From: Sphingomonas aerolata
GTDB taxonomy: Bacteria > Pseudomonadota > Alphaproteobacteria > Sphingomonadales > Sphingomonadaceae
Direction of reading: 5' to 3'
Assembly: GCF_003046295.1 (NCBI RefSeq)
Contig: NZ_PZZN01000002.1
Location: 434,001-498,000, forward strand
DNA: 64,000 nt
The position numbers and the translations under genes were made by a program. Of this stretch, positions 10,041 through 19,121 are shown one piece after another. Position 1 is the first letter of the stretch; each line of letters opens with the position of its first letter. The notes beneath the pieces were generated by a model that saw only the letters and a program-made list of their open reading frames with translations, was not told the origin of the DNA and made no database searches.

Positions 10041-11270
10041 CTAGCCGGCCTTTTTCTGGCTGGCCTTATCGCCACCCGAGGAGTCGCCCTTGGGCGCTTC
10101 GATCTTTTGCGCGGTGTTTTCGGGGACCGGCTTCACGCTCTGGTTGGGGGCGATCTTCGACAGCCCCTGCGTGATGATCCGGTCACCCGGGTTGAGCCCG
10201 CTGGTGACGACCCAATAGGGGCCCTGCGTCCGGTCAGCCTTGATCGTCTTCTGCACCGCCTTGTTGTCGGCGCTGACGACATAGACGGTCGCATTGCCCT
10301 TCGCGTCGCGCGCGACGCCCGCTTGCGGCACGAGGAAGGCGCGCTGGTTGATCGCCTGCGCGAACTTCGCCTGGACGAACATGCCGGGCAGCAACAGCCC
10401 CTGGGGATTGGGGAAGCGCGCGCGCAGCGTCACGGTGCCCGTCTCGGTGTTGACCAGCGCTTCGGCGAATTCGACCGAGCCGGTCGCGCCGTAATCGCTG
10501 CCGTCCTCGAGCTTGAGGCGCACCTCGGCGCGGGTCGGGACGATGCCGTTCTGGCCGAGCGAGCGGCGCAGCGCGAGCAGGTCGCCCGAGGCCTGCTGGA
10601 TGTCGACGAAGATCGGGTCGAGCCGCTGGATCTGCGACAGCGGATCGGTCTGCGTCGCGGAGACGAGCGCGCCGACGGTGAACAGCGAGCGGCCGATCCT
10701 CCCGGTGATCGGCGCGGGGACGGTCGTGAACTTCAGGTTGATCTGCGCGGTCTCGAGCGCGGCGCGGGTCTGCGCGACCGACGCGGTCGCCTGGCGCGAG
10801 GTCGCGATCGCGTTGGTGTAATCCTGTTTGCTGATCGCCTCCATCTCGGCGAGCGGCTTGTAGCGCTGGGCGAGGATGCCCTGCGCCTCGGCATTGGCAC
10901 GTGCGCTCTGCAGATTGGCCTGCGCCTCGTTGGCGGCGGCGCGGTAGAGGCGCGGGTCGATCTCGTAGAGCGGCTGGCCCTTCCTGACGAGCGTGCCTTC
11001 GGTGAAGAAGCGGCGGCGGATGATCCCGGTCACCTGGGGCCGGACGTCCGAGCTTTCGAACGCGGTGGTGCGGCCGCTGAGTTCAGTGGTCATCGCGACG
11101 CTCGACGGCTGGATGACGACATAGCCGACGGTGGGGGTGCCCTGACCCGGCTGACCGCCCTTGCCCTTGCCTTTTGCGGCATCGCCGCCGCCACCGGAAC
11201 AGGCCGCGAGGCCGATCAGCGCGGGTGCCATCACGGCGTAGCGCCAAGGGGTAAGTCGTTTGGCTATCAA
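10041..11270 (-). CDS. RND efflux periplasmic adaptor (AcrA/MexA-like lipoprotein)
   Basis: This 409-residue membrane-fusion protein would link the pump to the outer-membrane channel. The signal ends in the lipobox LIGLAAC, so Cys24 is probably lipidated; a Gly/Lys-rich linker follows. The lipoyl half-motif RPQVTGIIRRRFFTEGTLVRKGQPLYEIDP is followed by a coiled-coil hairpin (residues about 115-180) and the second lipoyl half INLKFTTVPAPITGRIGRSLFTVGALV. The beta-barrel part includes LLPGMFVQAKF. The start is a TTG at 11270; it gives a proper basic n-region before the signal, and no ATG in frame would. It is the first gene of the operon; a possible promoter and operator lie upstream. Confidence 0.94.
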   Translation of the reverse strand: MIAKRLTPWRYAVMAPALIGLAACSGGGGDAAKGKGKGGQPGQGTPTVGYVVIQPSSVAMTTELSGRTTAFESSDVRPQVTGIIRRRFFTEGTLVRKGQPLYEIDPRLYRAAANEAQANLQSARANAEAQGILAQRYKPLAEMEAISKQDYTNAIATSRQATASVAQTRAALETAQINLKFTTVPAPITGRIGRSLFTVGALVSATQTDPLSQIQRLDPIFVDIQQASGDLLALRRSLGQNGIVPTRAEVRLKLEDGSDYGATGSVEFAEALVNTETGTVTLRARFPNPQGLLLPGMFVQAKFAQAINQRAFLVPQAGVARDAKGNATVYVVSADNKAVQKTIKADRTQGPYWVVTSGLNPGDRIITQGLSKIAPNQSVKPVPENTAQKIEAPKGDSSGGDKASQKKAG

Positions 11271-11304
11271 GTGGGGTATCCGCGATCAGATGAGGGCCGG
11301 CTAA

Positions 11305-11333
11305 ACCATGCGGATGTACCAGAAGTATGTCAG
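11305..11333 (-). promoter_or_regulatory. Possible promoter and operator of the RND operon
   Basis: On the minus strand CTGACA (11333-11328) is followed after 17 bp by CATGGT (11310-11305), a weak sigma-70-like pair 35-63 bp before the adaptor start. Between the boxes lies the imperfect palindrome ATGTAC-CAGAA-GTATGT (11314-11330), placed where a TetR-type repressor such as AcrR would bind. No regulator gene is adjacent. This is tentative. Confidence 0.3.
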
Positions 11334-11483
11334 TTGAAAAGCGGACGCGAAAAATAGGGAAGAAAGAGTAACCTGGTTTGTTGGTGGGGGTGTTTTGTGG
11401 TGTTTCCGTGGTGGGGTTTTTTGCGGTCGGTTGTGTTGGCGAAGGTCGGGATCCGGGGTCGCGAGGGGATCGTTGGTGGCTCT

Positions 11484-11509
11484 GGATCCTGACTTTCGTC
11501 AGGATGACG
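11484..11509. repeat. Short palindrome, TCCTGAC/GTCAGGA family
   Basis: GGATCCTGACTTTCGTCAGG-type hairpin in the 520-bp gap between the RND operon and rpiA. The rest of the gap (11340-11630) is low-complexity G/T-rich sequence with several GTTCGTTCC-like words, and I see no gene in it. Confidence 0.75.
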
Positions 11510-11631
11510 GGGGGTGTGGGTGGGGTGTTAGGATGATTCCCCGGGGCGGTTCGTTCTCCTGATCCGTTCGTGTTCCCTAATCCGTTCGTTCCCCCCACTC
11601 CGTTCGTTGCGTTTATCCGGTCGTCCCCCCC

Positions 11632-11702
11632 CCGTTCGTGCTGAGCGAAGTCGAAGCACCTTCTCCTGGGGCATGCCCTTCGACTTCGCTCAGGGCGAAC
11701 GG
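11632..11702. repeat. 71-bp inverted repeat (CCGTTCGTGCTGAGC family)
   Basis: The left arm reads CCGTTCGTGCTGAGCGAAG and the right arm CTTCGCTCAGGGCGAACGG, with GTCGAAG/CTTCGAC continuing the pairing around a central loop holding GGGGCATGCCC. Further copies are at 22411-22481 and 29587-29657, and half copies at 29658-29774. This is a dispersed REP-like family confined to intergenic DNA. Confidence 0.85.
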
Positions 11703-11791
11703 GAGGGGGGCGGGCGAACGGGAGGGGCGAACGGGAGGGACGGGGGCGGTTGGATTGGATCGGGGGCAGTTGATTTGAAAAGGCGCAACAC

Positions 11792-12466
11792 ATGATCGAT
11801 GACGACAAGCAGGCGGCGGCGGTGGCGGCGGTGGCGGAGGTTCGGGACGGGATGCTGGTCGGGCTGGGCACCGGGTCAACCGCGGCGTTCGCGATCCGCG
11901 CGCTGGGCGAGCGGGTCGCGGCGGGGCTCGACGTCCGCGCGGTCGTCACGTCCGAGGCGAGCGGCATGCTGGCGCGGCAGGTGGGTATCGCGGTGCTCGA
12001 CTTTGCCGATATTGCGCAAGTCGACCTGACGATCGACGGCGCGGACGAGATCGATGCGCGGTGTTTTGCGGTCAAGGGCGCGGGCGGGGCGATGCTGCGC
12101 GAGAAGATCGTCGCCGCAAGCTCGGCACGGATGGTCGTGATTGCGGACGGATCGAAGCGGGTCGGACGGATCGGCGCGGCGAAGCTGCCGGTCGAGCTGC
12201 TGCCCTTTGCGCGGGCCTATGTGATGCGCGTGTTGAGCGACCTGGGTGCGGCGCCGGTGATTCGGCCCAACTATCGGACGGATCAGGACAATCTTGTCGC
12301 GGATTGCCGATTTCCGGCACTCGAGGACCCGCACGCGCTCGCTGCGGTGCTGGCGGCGATTCCGGGCGTGCTGGGCCACGGACTGTTCCTCGACGAGGTC
12401 GATGCCGCGTATATTGCATCCAAAGGCGTCGTTACGCGACTGGAACGCTCGGGTGCATCCGCCTAA
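11792..12466 (+). CDS. rpiA: Ribose-5-phosphate isomerase A
   Basis: This 224-residue enzyme interconverts ribose-5-phosphate and ribulose-5-phosphate in the pentose-phosphate pathway. The phosphate loop GLGTGSTAAFAI (about residues 25-36), TIDGADEID and KGAGGAMLREKI are the RpiA signature blocks; the catalytic Asp and Glu lie in DGADE and the Lys in the last block. The ATG at 11792 follows AAGG at good spacing. It heads a plus-strand run with transketolase, transaldolase and 6-phosphogluconate dehydrogenase, so the non-oxidative branch is encoded together. The next gene starts 70 bp after its stop. Confidence 0.96.
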   Translation: MIDDDKQAAAVAAVAEVRDGMLVGLGTGSTAAFAIRALGERVAAGLDVRAVVTSEASGMLARQVGIAVLDFADIAQVDLTIDGADEIDARCFAVKGAGGAMLREKIVAASSARMVVIADGSKRVGRIGAAKLPVELLPFARAYVMRVLSDLGAAPVIRPNYRTDQDNLVADCRFPALEDPHALAAVLAAIPGVLGHGLFLDEVDAAYIASKGVVTRLERSGASA

Positions 12467-12536
12467 AGGCATCCTATGTTGGCAACCAGATCGGATGCGC
12501 GGCGTTCGGTCACAGTCTAGAGCGAGGCTTTCTTTC

Positions 12537-14630
12537 ATGACCGATACCGCAACCGCCCCCACGATGAAGGCGGATCCGAACCTGCACGAGGACGGTTCGC
12601 CCGAGCGTCTGACGATCGATACGATCCGCACGCTGTCGATGGACGCGGTGCAGAAGGCCAATTCGGGCCATCCCGGCACGCCGATGGCGCTCGCGCCGGT
12701 CGGCTACACGCTCTGGTCGAAATTCCTGCGTTACGACCCCAAGCATGCCGACTGGCCCAATCGCGACCGGTTCGTGCTGTCGGTCGGCCATGCGTCGATG
12801 CTGCTCTATGCGCTGATCCACCTCGCCAAGATCGAAGAGATCAGTGCGGACGGCGAGAAGAGCGGCAAGGAGGCGGTCAGCCTCGAAGACATCCGGCAGT
12901 TCCGCCAGCTTTCGTCCAAGACCCCGGGCCACCCCGAATATCGCCACACGACGGGTGTCGAGACCACGACCGGCCCGCTCGGCCAGGGTTGCGGCAATTC
13001 GGTCGGCATGGCGATCGCCGAGCGCTGGCTCGCGGCGCGCTACAACAAGGACGGCTTCACGCTGTTCGACCATGACGTCTACACCATCTGTGGCGACGGC
13101 GACATGATGGAGGGCGTCTCGGCCGAGGCGGCGAGCATGGCCGGGCATCTGAAGCTCAGCAATCTGTGCTGGATCTACGACAGCAACCACATCTCGATCG
13201 AGGGCGCGACCGATCTCGCGTTCGACGAGGATGTCGGCCTGCGCTTCGACGCCTATGGCTGGAACGTCATCCATGTCGACGACGCGAACGACACCGCGGC
13301 GCTGAGCCGTGCGATCGAGACGTTCAAGGCGACCACCGACAAGCCGACCTTCATCGTCGTGCATTCGGTGATCGGTTACGGCAGCCCCAAGGCGGGCAGC
13401 GAGAAGGCGCATGGCGAGCCGCTCGGCGACGAGAATATCCGCCTCACCAAGCAGGCCTATGGCTGGCCCGAGGACAAGTCCTTCTACGTGCCCGATGGCG
13501 TGATCGAGCATTTCAACGGTGCGATCGCAGAGCGTGGCGCGAAGCTGCGCGACGAATGGGTCGCGCTGACCGACAAATATCGGGGTGCATATCCCGAGCT
13601 GTCGGCCGAACTCGACCTGCTGCTCAAGGACGAGCTGCCCGAGGGCTGGGATGCGGACATTCCGGTGTTCGAGGCCGATCCCAAGGGTGTCGCCAGCCGT
13701 GATTCGGGCGGCAAGGTGCTCAATGCGATCGCCGCCAAGGTGCCGTGGCTGATCGGCGGCTCGGCGGATCTCGCGCCGTCGACCAAGACCGACATCAAGG
13801 GCCAGCCCTCGTTCGAGGCGAACAACTATGCCGGCCGCAACTTCCATTTCGGCATTCGCGAACATGGCATGGGCGCGATCGTCAACGGCATGGCGCTGTC
13901 GCATCTGCGCTCCTACGGCTCCACCTTCCTCGTCTTCGTCGATTACATGCGCGCACCGGTGCGGCTGTCGGCGATCATGGAAGTGGGCGCGGTCTGGGTG
14001 TTCACGCATGATTCGATTGGCGTCGGCGAGGACGGCCCGACGCACCAGCCGATCGAGCATCTGGCCACGCTGCGCGCGATCCCGGGTCTCGACACGATCC
14101 GTCCGAGCGACGCGAACGAAGTTGTCGCGGCGTGGAAGGCGGTCCTGAAGGACGCCAGCACGCCCGCCGCGCTGATCCTGTCGCGCCAGGCTTTGCCGAC
14201 GTTGGACCGGACCAAATATGCGAGCGCGGACGGCGTTGCGCAGGGCGGGTATGTGCTCGCCGATTGTGACGGCACACCCGACGTGATCCTGATCGCGACG
14301 GGCAGCGAAGTGTCGCTCGCGGTCGACGCACATGAGAAGCTGGTCGCGGACGGCGTGAAGAGCCGGGTCGTGTCGATGCCGAGCTGGTATCGCTACGAAC
14401 TGCAGGACGCCGCCTACAAGGAAAGCGTGTTGCCGCGGGGCGTGCGGGCACGCGTCGCGATCGAGATGGCCGGGTCGATCGGCTGGGACCGCTATGTCGG
14501 GCTCGACGGCGCGACCGTGACGATGTCGACCTTCGGTGCTTCGGCACCGCTCGCCAAACTGCAGGACAAGTTCGGGTTCACCGTCGACAATGTCGTCAAG
14601 GTTGCCCGCCAGGTTATGGAGACCAAGTGA
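12537..14630 (+). CDS. tkt: Transketolase
   Basis: This 697-residue thiamine-diphosphate enzyme moves two-carbon units between sugar phosphates. It has SGHPGTPMALAP near the N-terminus, the ThDP-Mg motif CGDGDMMEGVSAEAASMAGH with SNHISIEG, and the pyrimidine-domain block NFHFGIREHGMGAI with FVDYMRAPVRLSA. The catalytic Glu is in IREHGM. The open frame continues upstream to 12294, but that overlaps rpiA. The ATG at 12537 fits the family length and lies after GAGG. The stop overlaps the transaldolase start (TGATG), indicating translational coupling. Confidence 0.97.
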   Translation: MTDTATAPTMKADPNLHEDGSPERLTIDTIRTLSMDAVQKANSGHPGTPMALAPVGYTLWSKFLRYDPKHADWPNRDRFVLSVGHASMLLYALIHLAKIEEISADGEKSGKEAVSLEDIRQFRQLSSKTPGHPEYRHTTGVETTTGPLGQGCGNSVGMAIAERWLAARYNKDGFTLFDHDVYTICGDGDMMEGVSAEAASMAGHLKLSNLCWIYDSNHISIEGATDLAFDEDVGLRFDAYGWNVIHVDDANDTAALSRAIETFKATTDKPTFIVVHSVIGYGSPKAGSEKAHGEPLGDENIRLTKQAYGWPEDKSFYVPDGVIEHFNGAIAERGAKLRDEWVALTDKYRGAYPELSAELDLLLKDELPEGWDADIPVFEADPKGVASRDSGGKVLNAIAAKVPWLIGGSADLAPSTKTDIKGQPSFEANNYAGRNFHFGIREHGMGAIVNGMALSHLRSYGSTFLVFVDYMRAPVRLSAIMEVGAVWVFTHDSIGVGEDGPTHQPIEHLATLRAIPGLDTIRPSDANEVVAAWKAVLKDASTPAALILSRQALPTLDRTKYASADGVAQGGYVLADCDGTPDVILIATGSEVSLAVDAHEKLVADGVKSRVVSMPSWYRYELQDAAYKESVLPRGVRARVAIEMAGSIGWDRYVGLDGATVTMSTFGASAPLAKLQDKFGFTVDNVVKVARQVMETK

Positions 14631-15754
14631 TGGGTGCGCTCAACGATCTCGAAGGCTTCGGCCAGGCGGTATGGCTCGATTTCGTCGATCGGAAGTTCCT
14701 GGAGGCCGGTGGTCTCCAGAAGCTGGTCGACGACGACGGGCTGACCGGTGTCACCTCCAACCCGTCGATCTTCGAAAAGGCGATGGGCCACGGCGAGGCC
14801 TATGACTCGACGCTCGCGAAGTTCGACAAGGAGAATCCCGGTGCGGCGACGATCGACCGCTACGAGCATCTCGCGATCCAGGACATCAAGGCGGCGGCGG
14901 AGACGCTGAAGCCCGTGTATGACCGGCTCGACGCCAAGGACGGCTATGTCAGCCTCGAAGTGTCGCCCTATATCTCGGACGATACCGACGCGACGATCGC
15001 CGAGGCGCGCAAGCTGTGGGCGGCGGTCGACCGGCCGAACCTGATGATCAAGATCCCGGGGACGCTTGCGGGCGGCCCGGCGATCTCGACCGCGATCTCG
15101 GAAGGGATCAACGTCAACGTCACGCTTCTGTTCTCGATCGACGCCTATGTCCGTGTCGCCGAGGCCTATGCCGCGGGACTCGAGAAGCGCGTCGCCGAGG
15201 GCAAGCCGATCGACCGGATCGCCAGCGTCGCGAGCTTCTTCGTCAGCCGGATCGATACGATGATCGACAAGCAGATCGATGCACGGCTCGAAAAGGGTGA
15301 TGCCGAGGCGGATGCGCTGAAGGCGGTGCGCGGCAAGGTCGCGATCGCCAACGCGAAGATGGCGTATCAATGGTATCTCGACTTCCTCAAGTCGGATCGC
15401 TGGCAGGCGCTCGCCGCCAAGGGTGCGCAGCCGCAGCGGCTGTTGTGGGCGTCGACCGGGGTCAAGGATCCGAGCTATCCCGACACGCTCTACATCGACA
15501 CGCTGATCGGCCGTGACACCGTCAACACGATGCCGCCAAAGACGATGGACGCGTTTCGCGACCATGGCACCGCGGCGGAGACGATCACCGCGGATGTCGA
15601 TGGCGCGAAGCATGTGCTGGCGGAAGCCGAGCGGCTCGGGCTCGACTTGACCGGCGTGACCGGCACGCTGGTCGAAGAGGGCGTCGCGTCGTTCGTGAAG
15701 GCGTTCGACGACCTGCTCGGGTCGATCGCGAAGAAGCAGCCGGCGACGGCGTAA
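14630..15754 (+). CDS. tal: Transaldolase (long, Tal type 2)
   Basis: This 374-residue protein would transfer dihydroxyacetone units between sedoheptulose-7-phosphate and glyceraldehyde-3-phosphate. It opens with VWLDFVDRKFLE, then GLTGVTSNPSIFEKAM, and carries the Schiff-base lysine in NLMIKIPGT (about residue 140). Later blocks are NVNVTLLFSIDAY, SVASFFVSRIDT and LLWASTGVKDPSYPDTLYID. The length and these blocks fit the long Tal class often found beside tkt. The ATG at 14630 shares one base with the tkt stop; an upstream in-frame GTG at 14627 is less likely. Confidence 0.95.
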   Translation: MGALNDLEGFGQAVWLDFVDRKFLEAGGLQKLVDDDGLTGVTSNPSIFEKAMGHGEAYDSTLAKFDKENPGAATIDRYEHLAIQDIKAAAETLKPVYDRLDAKDGYVSLEVSPYISDDTDATIAEARKLWAAVDRPNLMIKIPGTLAGGPAISTAISEGINVNVTLLFSIDAYVRVAEAYAAGLEKRVAEGKPIDRIASVASFFVSRIDTMIDKQIDARLEKGDAEADALKAVRGKVAIANAKMAYQWYLDFLKSDRWQALAAKGAQPQRLLWASTGVKDPSYPDTLYIDTLIGRDTVNTMPPKTMDAFRDHGTAAETITADVDGAKHVLAEAERLGLDLTGVTGTLVEEGVASFVKAFDDLLGSIAKKQPATA

Positions 15755-15761
15755 GACCTAT

Positions 15762-15870
15762 GCTCCCTCTCCCCGCTGGGGAGAGGGCCGGGGTGAGGGG
15801 CTGCCAGGCGCGCCCCCGCCCGGACCTGCCCCTCACCCCGACCCTCTCTCCGGAGGGGAGAGGGAGAAGA
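15762..15870. repeat. Palindromic repeat between tal and gnd
   Basis: CCCTCTCCCCGCTGGGGAGAGGG is a near-perfect hairpin at the left end; GGTGAGGGG pairs with CCCCTCACC, and CCCTCTCTCCGGAGGGGAGAGGG closes the right end. This type of nested repeat is common in GC-rich proteobacteria. It lies inside the apparent operon and could attenuate or stabilise the transcript. Confidence 0.75.
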
Positions 15871-15883
15871 CAAGGATTTCCCT

Positions 15884-16867
15884 ATGAAGATCGGACTGAT
15901 CGGCCTCGGCCGGATGGGCGGCAATATCGCGCGCCGGTTGATGAAGAACGGCCATGAGGTCGTCGCGTTCGATCGCGATGCGGAGGCGGTGAAGAAGCTC
16001 GCGGCGGATGGCGCGATCGGTGCGGACTCGCTCGACGACATGCGCGGCAAGCTCGACACGCCGGCGATCTGGTGGGTGATGGTGCCCGCCGGCGAGCCGA
16101 CCGAGCAGACCGTCCAGGCGATCGCCGAAAAGGCCGCCGAGGGCGACATCATCATCGATGGCGGCAACAGCTTCTACAAGGACGACGTCCGCCGCGCGAA
16201 GGACCTTGCCGAAAAGGGCATCCGCTATGTCGACGTCGGCACGTCGGGCGGCGTCTGGGGCCTCGAGCGCGGCTATTGCATGATGATCGGCGGCGAGACG
16301 GAGACGGTCGATTATCTCGATCCGATCTTCGACACGCTGGCACCGGGCATGGGCGAGATCGTCCGCACGCCGGGCCGCATCGAGGGGCAGGCCGATCCGC
16401 GTGCGGAAAAGGGCTATATCCACGCCGGCCCTCCGGGTGCCGGGCATTTCGTCAAGATGGTCCATAACGGCATCGAATACGGCCTGATGCAGGCCTATGC
16501 CGAGGGCTTCGACATCCTCAAGGGCAAGTCGGGCGAGCATGTCGCGGAGGACCAGCGCTTCGACATCAACCTGACCGACGTCGCCGAAGTGTGGCGTCGC
16601 GGCAGCGTGATCTCGTCGTGGCTGCTCGACCTGTCGGCGATCGCGCTCGCCAAGGACGGCACGCTCGAAGGGTTCAGCGGCAGCGTCGCGGATTCGGGCG
16701 AGGGCCAGTGGACGATCGATGCGGCGATGGAAGAGAAGGTACCCGCCAACGTGCTGAGCGCCGCGCTCTACGCACGCTATCGCAGCCGGGTCGACCATAC
16801 GTTCGGCGACAAGCTGTTGTCGGCCATGCGCTTCGGCTTTGGCGGGCATGTCGAGATGCCCCAGTGA
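15884..16867 (+). CDS. gnd: 6-phosphogluconate dehydrogenase, short decarboxylating form
   Basis: This 327-residue enzyme oxidises 6-phosphogluconate to ribulose-5-phosphate and CO2. The Rossmann motif [16 protein letters not shown] opens the protein and [10 protein letters not shown] and [20 protein letters not shown] follow. The catalytic-lysine block is [29 protein letters not shown]. The length matches the short GndA/YqeC class rather than the 470-residue form. The residues after the second beta strand (FDRD) suggest NAD preference, as in other short forms; that is inference. AAGGA precedes the ATG. The stop overlaps the GTG of the next gene. Confidence 0.95.
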   Translation: MKIGLIGLGRMGGNIARRLMKNGHEVVAFDRDAEAVKKLAADGAIGADSLDDMRGKLDTPAIWWVMVPAGEPTEQTVQAIAEKAAEGDIIIDGGNSFYKDDVRRAKDLAEKGIRYVDVGTSGGVWGLERGYCMMIGGETETVDYLDPIFDTLAPGMGEIVRTPGRIEGQADPRAEKGYIHAGPPGAGHFVKMVHNGIEYGLMQAYAEGFDILKGKSGEHVAEDQRFDINLTDVAEVWRRGSVISSWLLDLSAIALAKDGTLEGFSGSVADSGEGQWTIDAAMEEKVPANVLSAALYARYRSRVDHTFGDKLLSAMRFGFGGHVEMPQ

Positions 16868-17685
16868 ACGGGCAAGTGAACATCAAGCTGCTCGTGTCCG
16901 ACGTCGATGGCACGCTCGTCGACAAGGACAAGAAGGTCGCGCCCGCGACCGTCGATGCGGTCAAGCGGCTGAAGGCGGCGGGGCTCGGCTTCACTATCAT
17001 CAGCGCGCGGCCCCGGTCAGGCATGATGCCGATCGCCGAGCTGCTCGGCATCGACGAGCCGATGGGCGCGTTCAACGGCGGCATCGTGTTCAAGCGCGAC
17101 GGCACGGTGATCGAGCATCACATGGTCGATGTCGACGTCGTGCGCGGCGCGATGGACATCATCGGTGACGCCCCTATCGATACCTGGATCTTCGCCGACG
17201 ACGTCTGGTATGCCAGCACCGACCAGGGCAGCCATGTCGACAGCGAGCGGAAAGCCTCCGCGCAGGACCCGGTGATCGTCGCCGACTTCACCGACCTGCT
17301 CGGCAAGGCCGACAAGGTGACGTTTGTCAGCGACGACGAGGATCTGCTGCGCGACCTGCACGCCAAGGTGGCGGCGAAGTTCGACGCGCAGGCGACGATC
17401 GTCCAGAGCCAGACCTATTATCTCGACATCACGCCCGTGGCGGGCAACAAGGGCAGCGGGATCGAGGAACTCGCGGACGCGTTCGGCATCAGCCTGACGC
17501 AGACCGCGGCGATCGGCGACCAGGCGAACGACATCGCGATGCTCAAGCGGGCCAGGCTGGCGATCGCGATGGGCAATGCGCCGAAGTCCGTCCGCGACGT
17601 CGCGCATGAGATTACCACCGCGAACGATGCCGATGGCGTCGCGCACGCAATCGACACATTTATCCTGACTGGAGTTTCCGCATGA
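16864..17685 (+). CDS. Cof-type HAD-IIB sugar-phosphate phosphatase
   Basis: This protein of 273 residues belongs to the HAD-IIB (Cof/YidA) family of cytoplasmic phosphatases. Motif I is [14 protein letters not shown], motif II is ISARP, and the C-terminal block has [15 protein letters not shown] and [23 protein letters not shown] (motifs III and IV). The substrate is unknown; its place after gnd suggests a sugar phosphate. The start is taken as GTG 16864, which overlaps the gnd stop (GTGA); GTG at 16876 is an alternative, and neither has a strong ribosome-binding site. Its own stop overlaps the next start. Confidence 0.9.
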   Translation: MNGQVNIKLLVSDVDGTLVDKDKKVAPATVDAVKRLKAAGLGFTIISARPRSGMMPIAELLGIDEPMGAFNGGIVFKRDGTVIEHHMVDVDVVRGAMDIIGDAPIDTWIFADDVWYASTDQGSHVDSERKASAQDPVIVADFTDLLGKADKVTFVSDDEDLLRDLHAKVAAKFDAQATIVQSQTYYLDITPVAGNKGSGIEELADAFGISLTQTAAIGDQANDIAMLKRARLAIAMGNAPKSVRDVAHEITTANDADGVAHAIDTFILTGVSA

Positions 17686-18425
17686 AAGAGTTGGTTGCCT
17701 TTGACCTCGACGGAACGCTGGCCGAAAGCAAGCAGCCCTTGCAGGAGCCGATGGGCGAGGCGCTCGCCGATCTGCTCGACGTCGCGCATGTCGCGGTGAT
17801 CTCGGGTGGTGACTGGCCGCAGTTCGAAAAGCAGGTCGCGAGCCGTCTGCCCGAGCGCGCCGATCGCACCAAGCTGTGGCTGATGCCGACGACCGGCACC
17901 AAGCTGTACCGGTTCGACGACGCTTGGCGTGCGGTCTATGCCGAGCTGTTCGAAGACGACGAGAAGCAGAAGATCCTCAAGGCATTCGACGAGTCGCTCG
18001 AGGCGACCGGGTTCGTCCCCGAGCAGACCTGGGGCGAGCGGATCGAGGATCGCGGCAGCCAGATCACCTTCTCCGCGCTCGGCCAGGAAGCGCCGATCGA
18101 CGCCAAGCACAGCTGGGATCCGGACTTCGCCAAGCGCAAGGTGATCCAGGCCGATCTGCGCCAGCGTCTGCCGGGTTTGTCGATCAACATGGGCGGTGCG
18201 ACCTCGATCGACATCACGCGCGAGGGTGTCGACAAGGCGTACGGCCTGAAGAAGCTCAACGAGGCGAGCGGCATCGCGCTCGACAAGATGATGTTCATCG
18301 GCGACGCGATCTTCCCGGGCGGCAACGACTATCCGGCCGAGCAGCTCGGGCTCGACGTCGTGAAGGTGAAGAATGTCGACGGCACGCTGGCGGCGATTGC
18401 CGGGATCGTCGCATGCCTGAAGTAA
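17682..18425 (+). CDS. Phosphomannomutase-like HAD-IIB protein (eukaryotic PMM type)
   Basis: This 247-residue protein resembles the HAD-fold alpha-phosphomannomutases (PMM1/PMM2) rather than the ManB type. Motif I is FDLDGTLAESKQP, followed by VISGGDWPQFEKQV, PTTGTKLYRF and a cap containing RGSQITFSALGQ. The C-terminal part has INMGGATSIDITREGVDKAYGLKKL and FIGDAIFPGGNDYPAEQLGLD, which closely follow PMM blocks. It would make mannose-1-phosphate from mannose-6-phosphate for glycan synthesis, but phosphatase activity cannot be excluded. Two HAD genes are coupled here by an ATGA overlap, and the next gene begins 4 bp later. Confidence 0.85.
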   Translation: MKELVAFDLDGTLAESKQPLQEPMGEALADLLDVAHVAVISGGDWPQFEKQVASRLPERADRTKLWLMPTTGTKLYRFDDAWRAVYAELFEDDEKQKILKAFDESLEATGFVPEQTWGERIEDRGSQITFSALGQEAPIDAKHSWDPDFAKRKVIQADLRQRLPGLSINMGGATSIDITREGVDKAYGLKKLNEASGIALDKMMFIGDAIFPGGNDYPAEQLGLDVVKVKNVDGTLAAIAGIVACLK

Positions 18426-18429
18426 GCGC

Positions 18430-18885
18430 ATGAGCGTCGCGTTTCGCCGTGAAAGCGACGAGGAACATCTCGAGCCGAAGTTCGAACAGCCGATCGCGCC
18501 GGGGCCCAATCTGGTCACGGCGCGCGGCCTTGCACTGATCGGCGAGCGCGTCGAGACGATCGAGGCAGCGGTCGCGGCCGAGACCGACGAAGAAGCACGC
18601 AAGGTGCTGCTACGCGACCTGCGCTACTGGCACACGCGCCAGACGACTGCAGAGCTCGCGCCCGAACCCGAAAAGGGCGAGGTCGGGATCGGATCGTCGG
18701 TGCGCGTGCGGATGAACGGCGCGGAGCGGACGATCGCAATCGTCGGCGGCGACGAGGCCGAGCCGGGCGAGGATCGCCTCGCTTTCTCCGCCCCGCTCGC
18801 ACGCGCGCTGATGGGCGCCGCGGTGGGCGAGACGGTGGCGTTTGCCGGCAAGGCGGATGCGATCGAGATAGTGGAGATCGCATAA
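18430..18885 (+). CDS. GreA/GreB-family transcription factor-like protein
   Basis: This 151-residue protein has a short helical N-terminus (residues 30-75) and a C-terminal FKBP-like domain typical of GreA/GreB/Rnk (VGIGSSVRVRMNGAERTIAIVGGDEAEPGEDRLAFSAPLARALMGAAVGETV). The coiled-coil is shorter than in GreA and the acidic tip pair is not obvious, so it may bind RNA polymerase without cleavage activity. It is likely a GreB-like regulator of elongation, but the exact role is open. Its stop and the next start share one base (TAATG). Confidence 0.75.
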   Translation: MSVAFRRESDEEHLEPKFEQPIAPGPNLVTARGLALIGERVETIEAAVAAETDEEARKVLLRDLRYWHTRQTTAELAPEPEKGEVGIGSSVRVRMNGAERTIAIVGGDEAEPGEDRLAFSAPLARALMGAAVGETVAFAGKADAIEIVEIA

Positions 18886-19067
18886 TGGCCGAGGCGAAAT
18901 TCGAACGGCACCGCCAGCCCTGGACCCAGGACGAGATCCAGAAGCTGCACACGCTCGCCAAGAAGGGCATGGCGCTGAAGGCGATCGCCAAGGCGCTGAC
19001 GCGGAGCGAGGAATCGGTGAAGACGCGCGCGAAGGAAGATTCGCTGAATATCGCGAAGCTGCGGTAG
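18885..19067 (+). CDS. Small SANT/Myb-like helix-turn-helix protein
   Basis: This 60-residue basic protein has the layout of a SANT/Myb-type DNA-binding domain: WTQDEIQKLHTLAKKGMALK (helix 1 with conserved Trp), AIAKALTRSEESVKTRAK (helix-turn-helix) and a short tail. A GGAGA site inside the preceding gene gives good spacing to the ATG. It is coupled to the GreA/GreB-like gene, so the two may act together. I do not recognise a named family member. Confidence 0.75.
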   Translation: MAEAKFERHRQPWTQDEIQKLHTLAKKGMALKAIAKALTRSEESVKTRAKEDSLNIAKLR

Positions 19068-19073
19068 CCGCTC

Positions 19074-19107
19074 GTCATCCTGGGTCCTGACTTTCGTCAG
19101 GATGACG
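19074..19107. repeat. Extended TCCTGAC/GTCAGGA palindrome
   Basis: CGTCATCCTG at the left and TCAGGATGACG at the right form an extended version of the hairpin family, 7 bp after the stop of the 60-residue gene. It may terminate the sugar-phosphate transcript. Confidence 0.7.
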
Positions 19108-19121
19108 ATTGAAGAATTCAC

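Noticed and set aside
11340..11630. Hidden gene in the gap before rpiA
   Set aside because: The open frames are low-complexity and rich in Pro, Arg and Thr, without a ribosome-binding site; the stretch holds repeats only.
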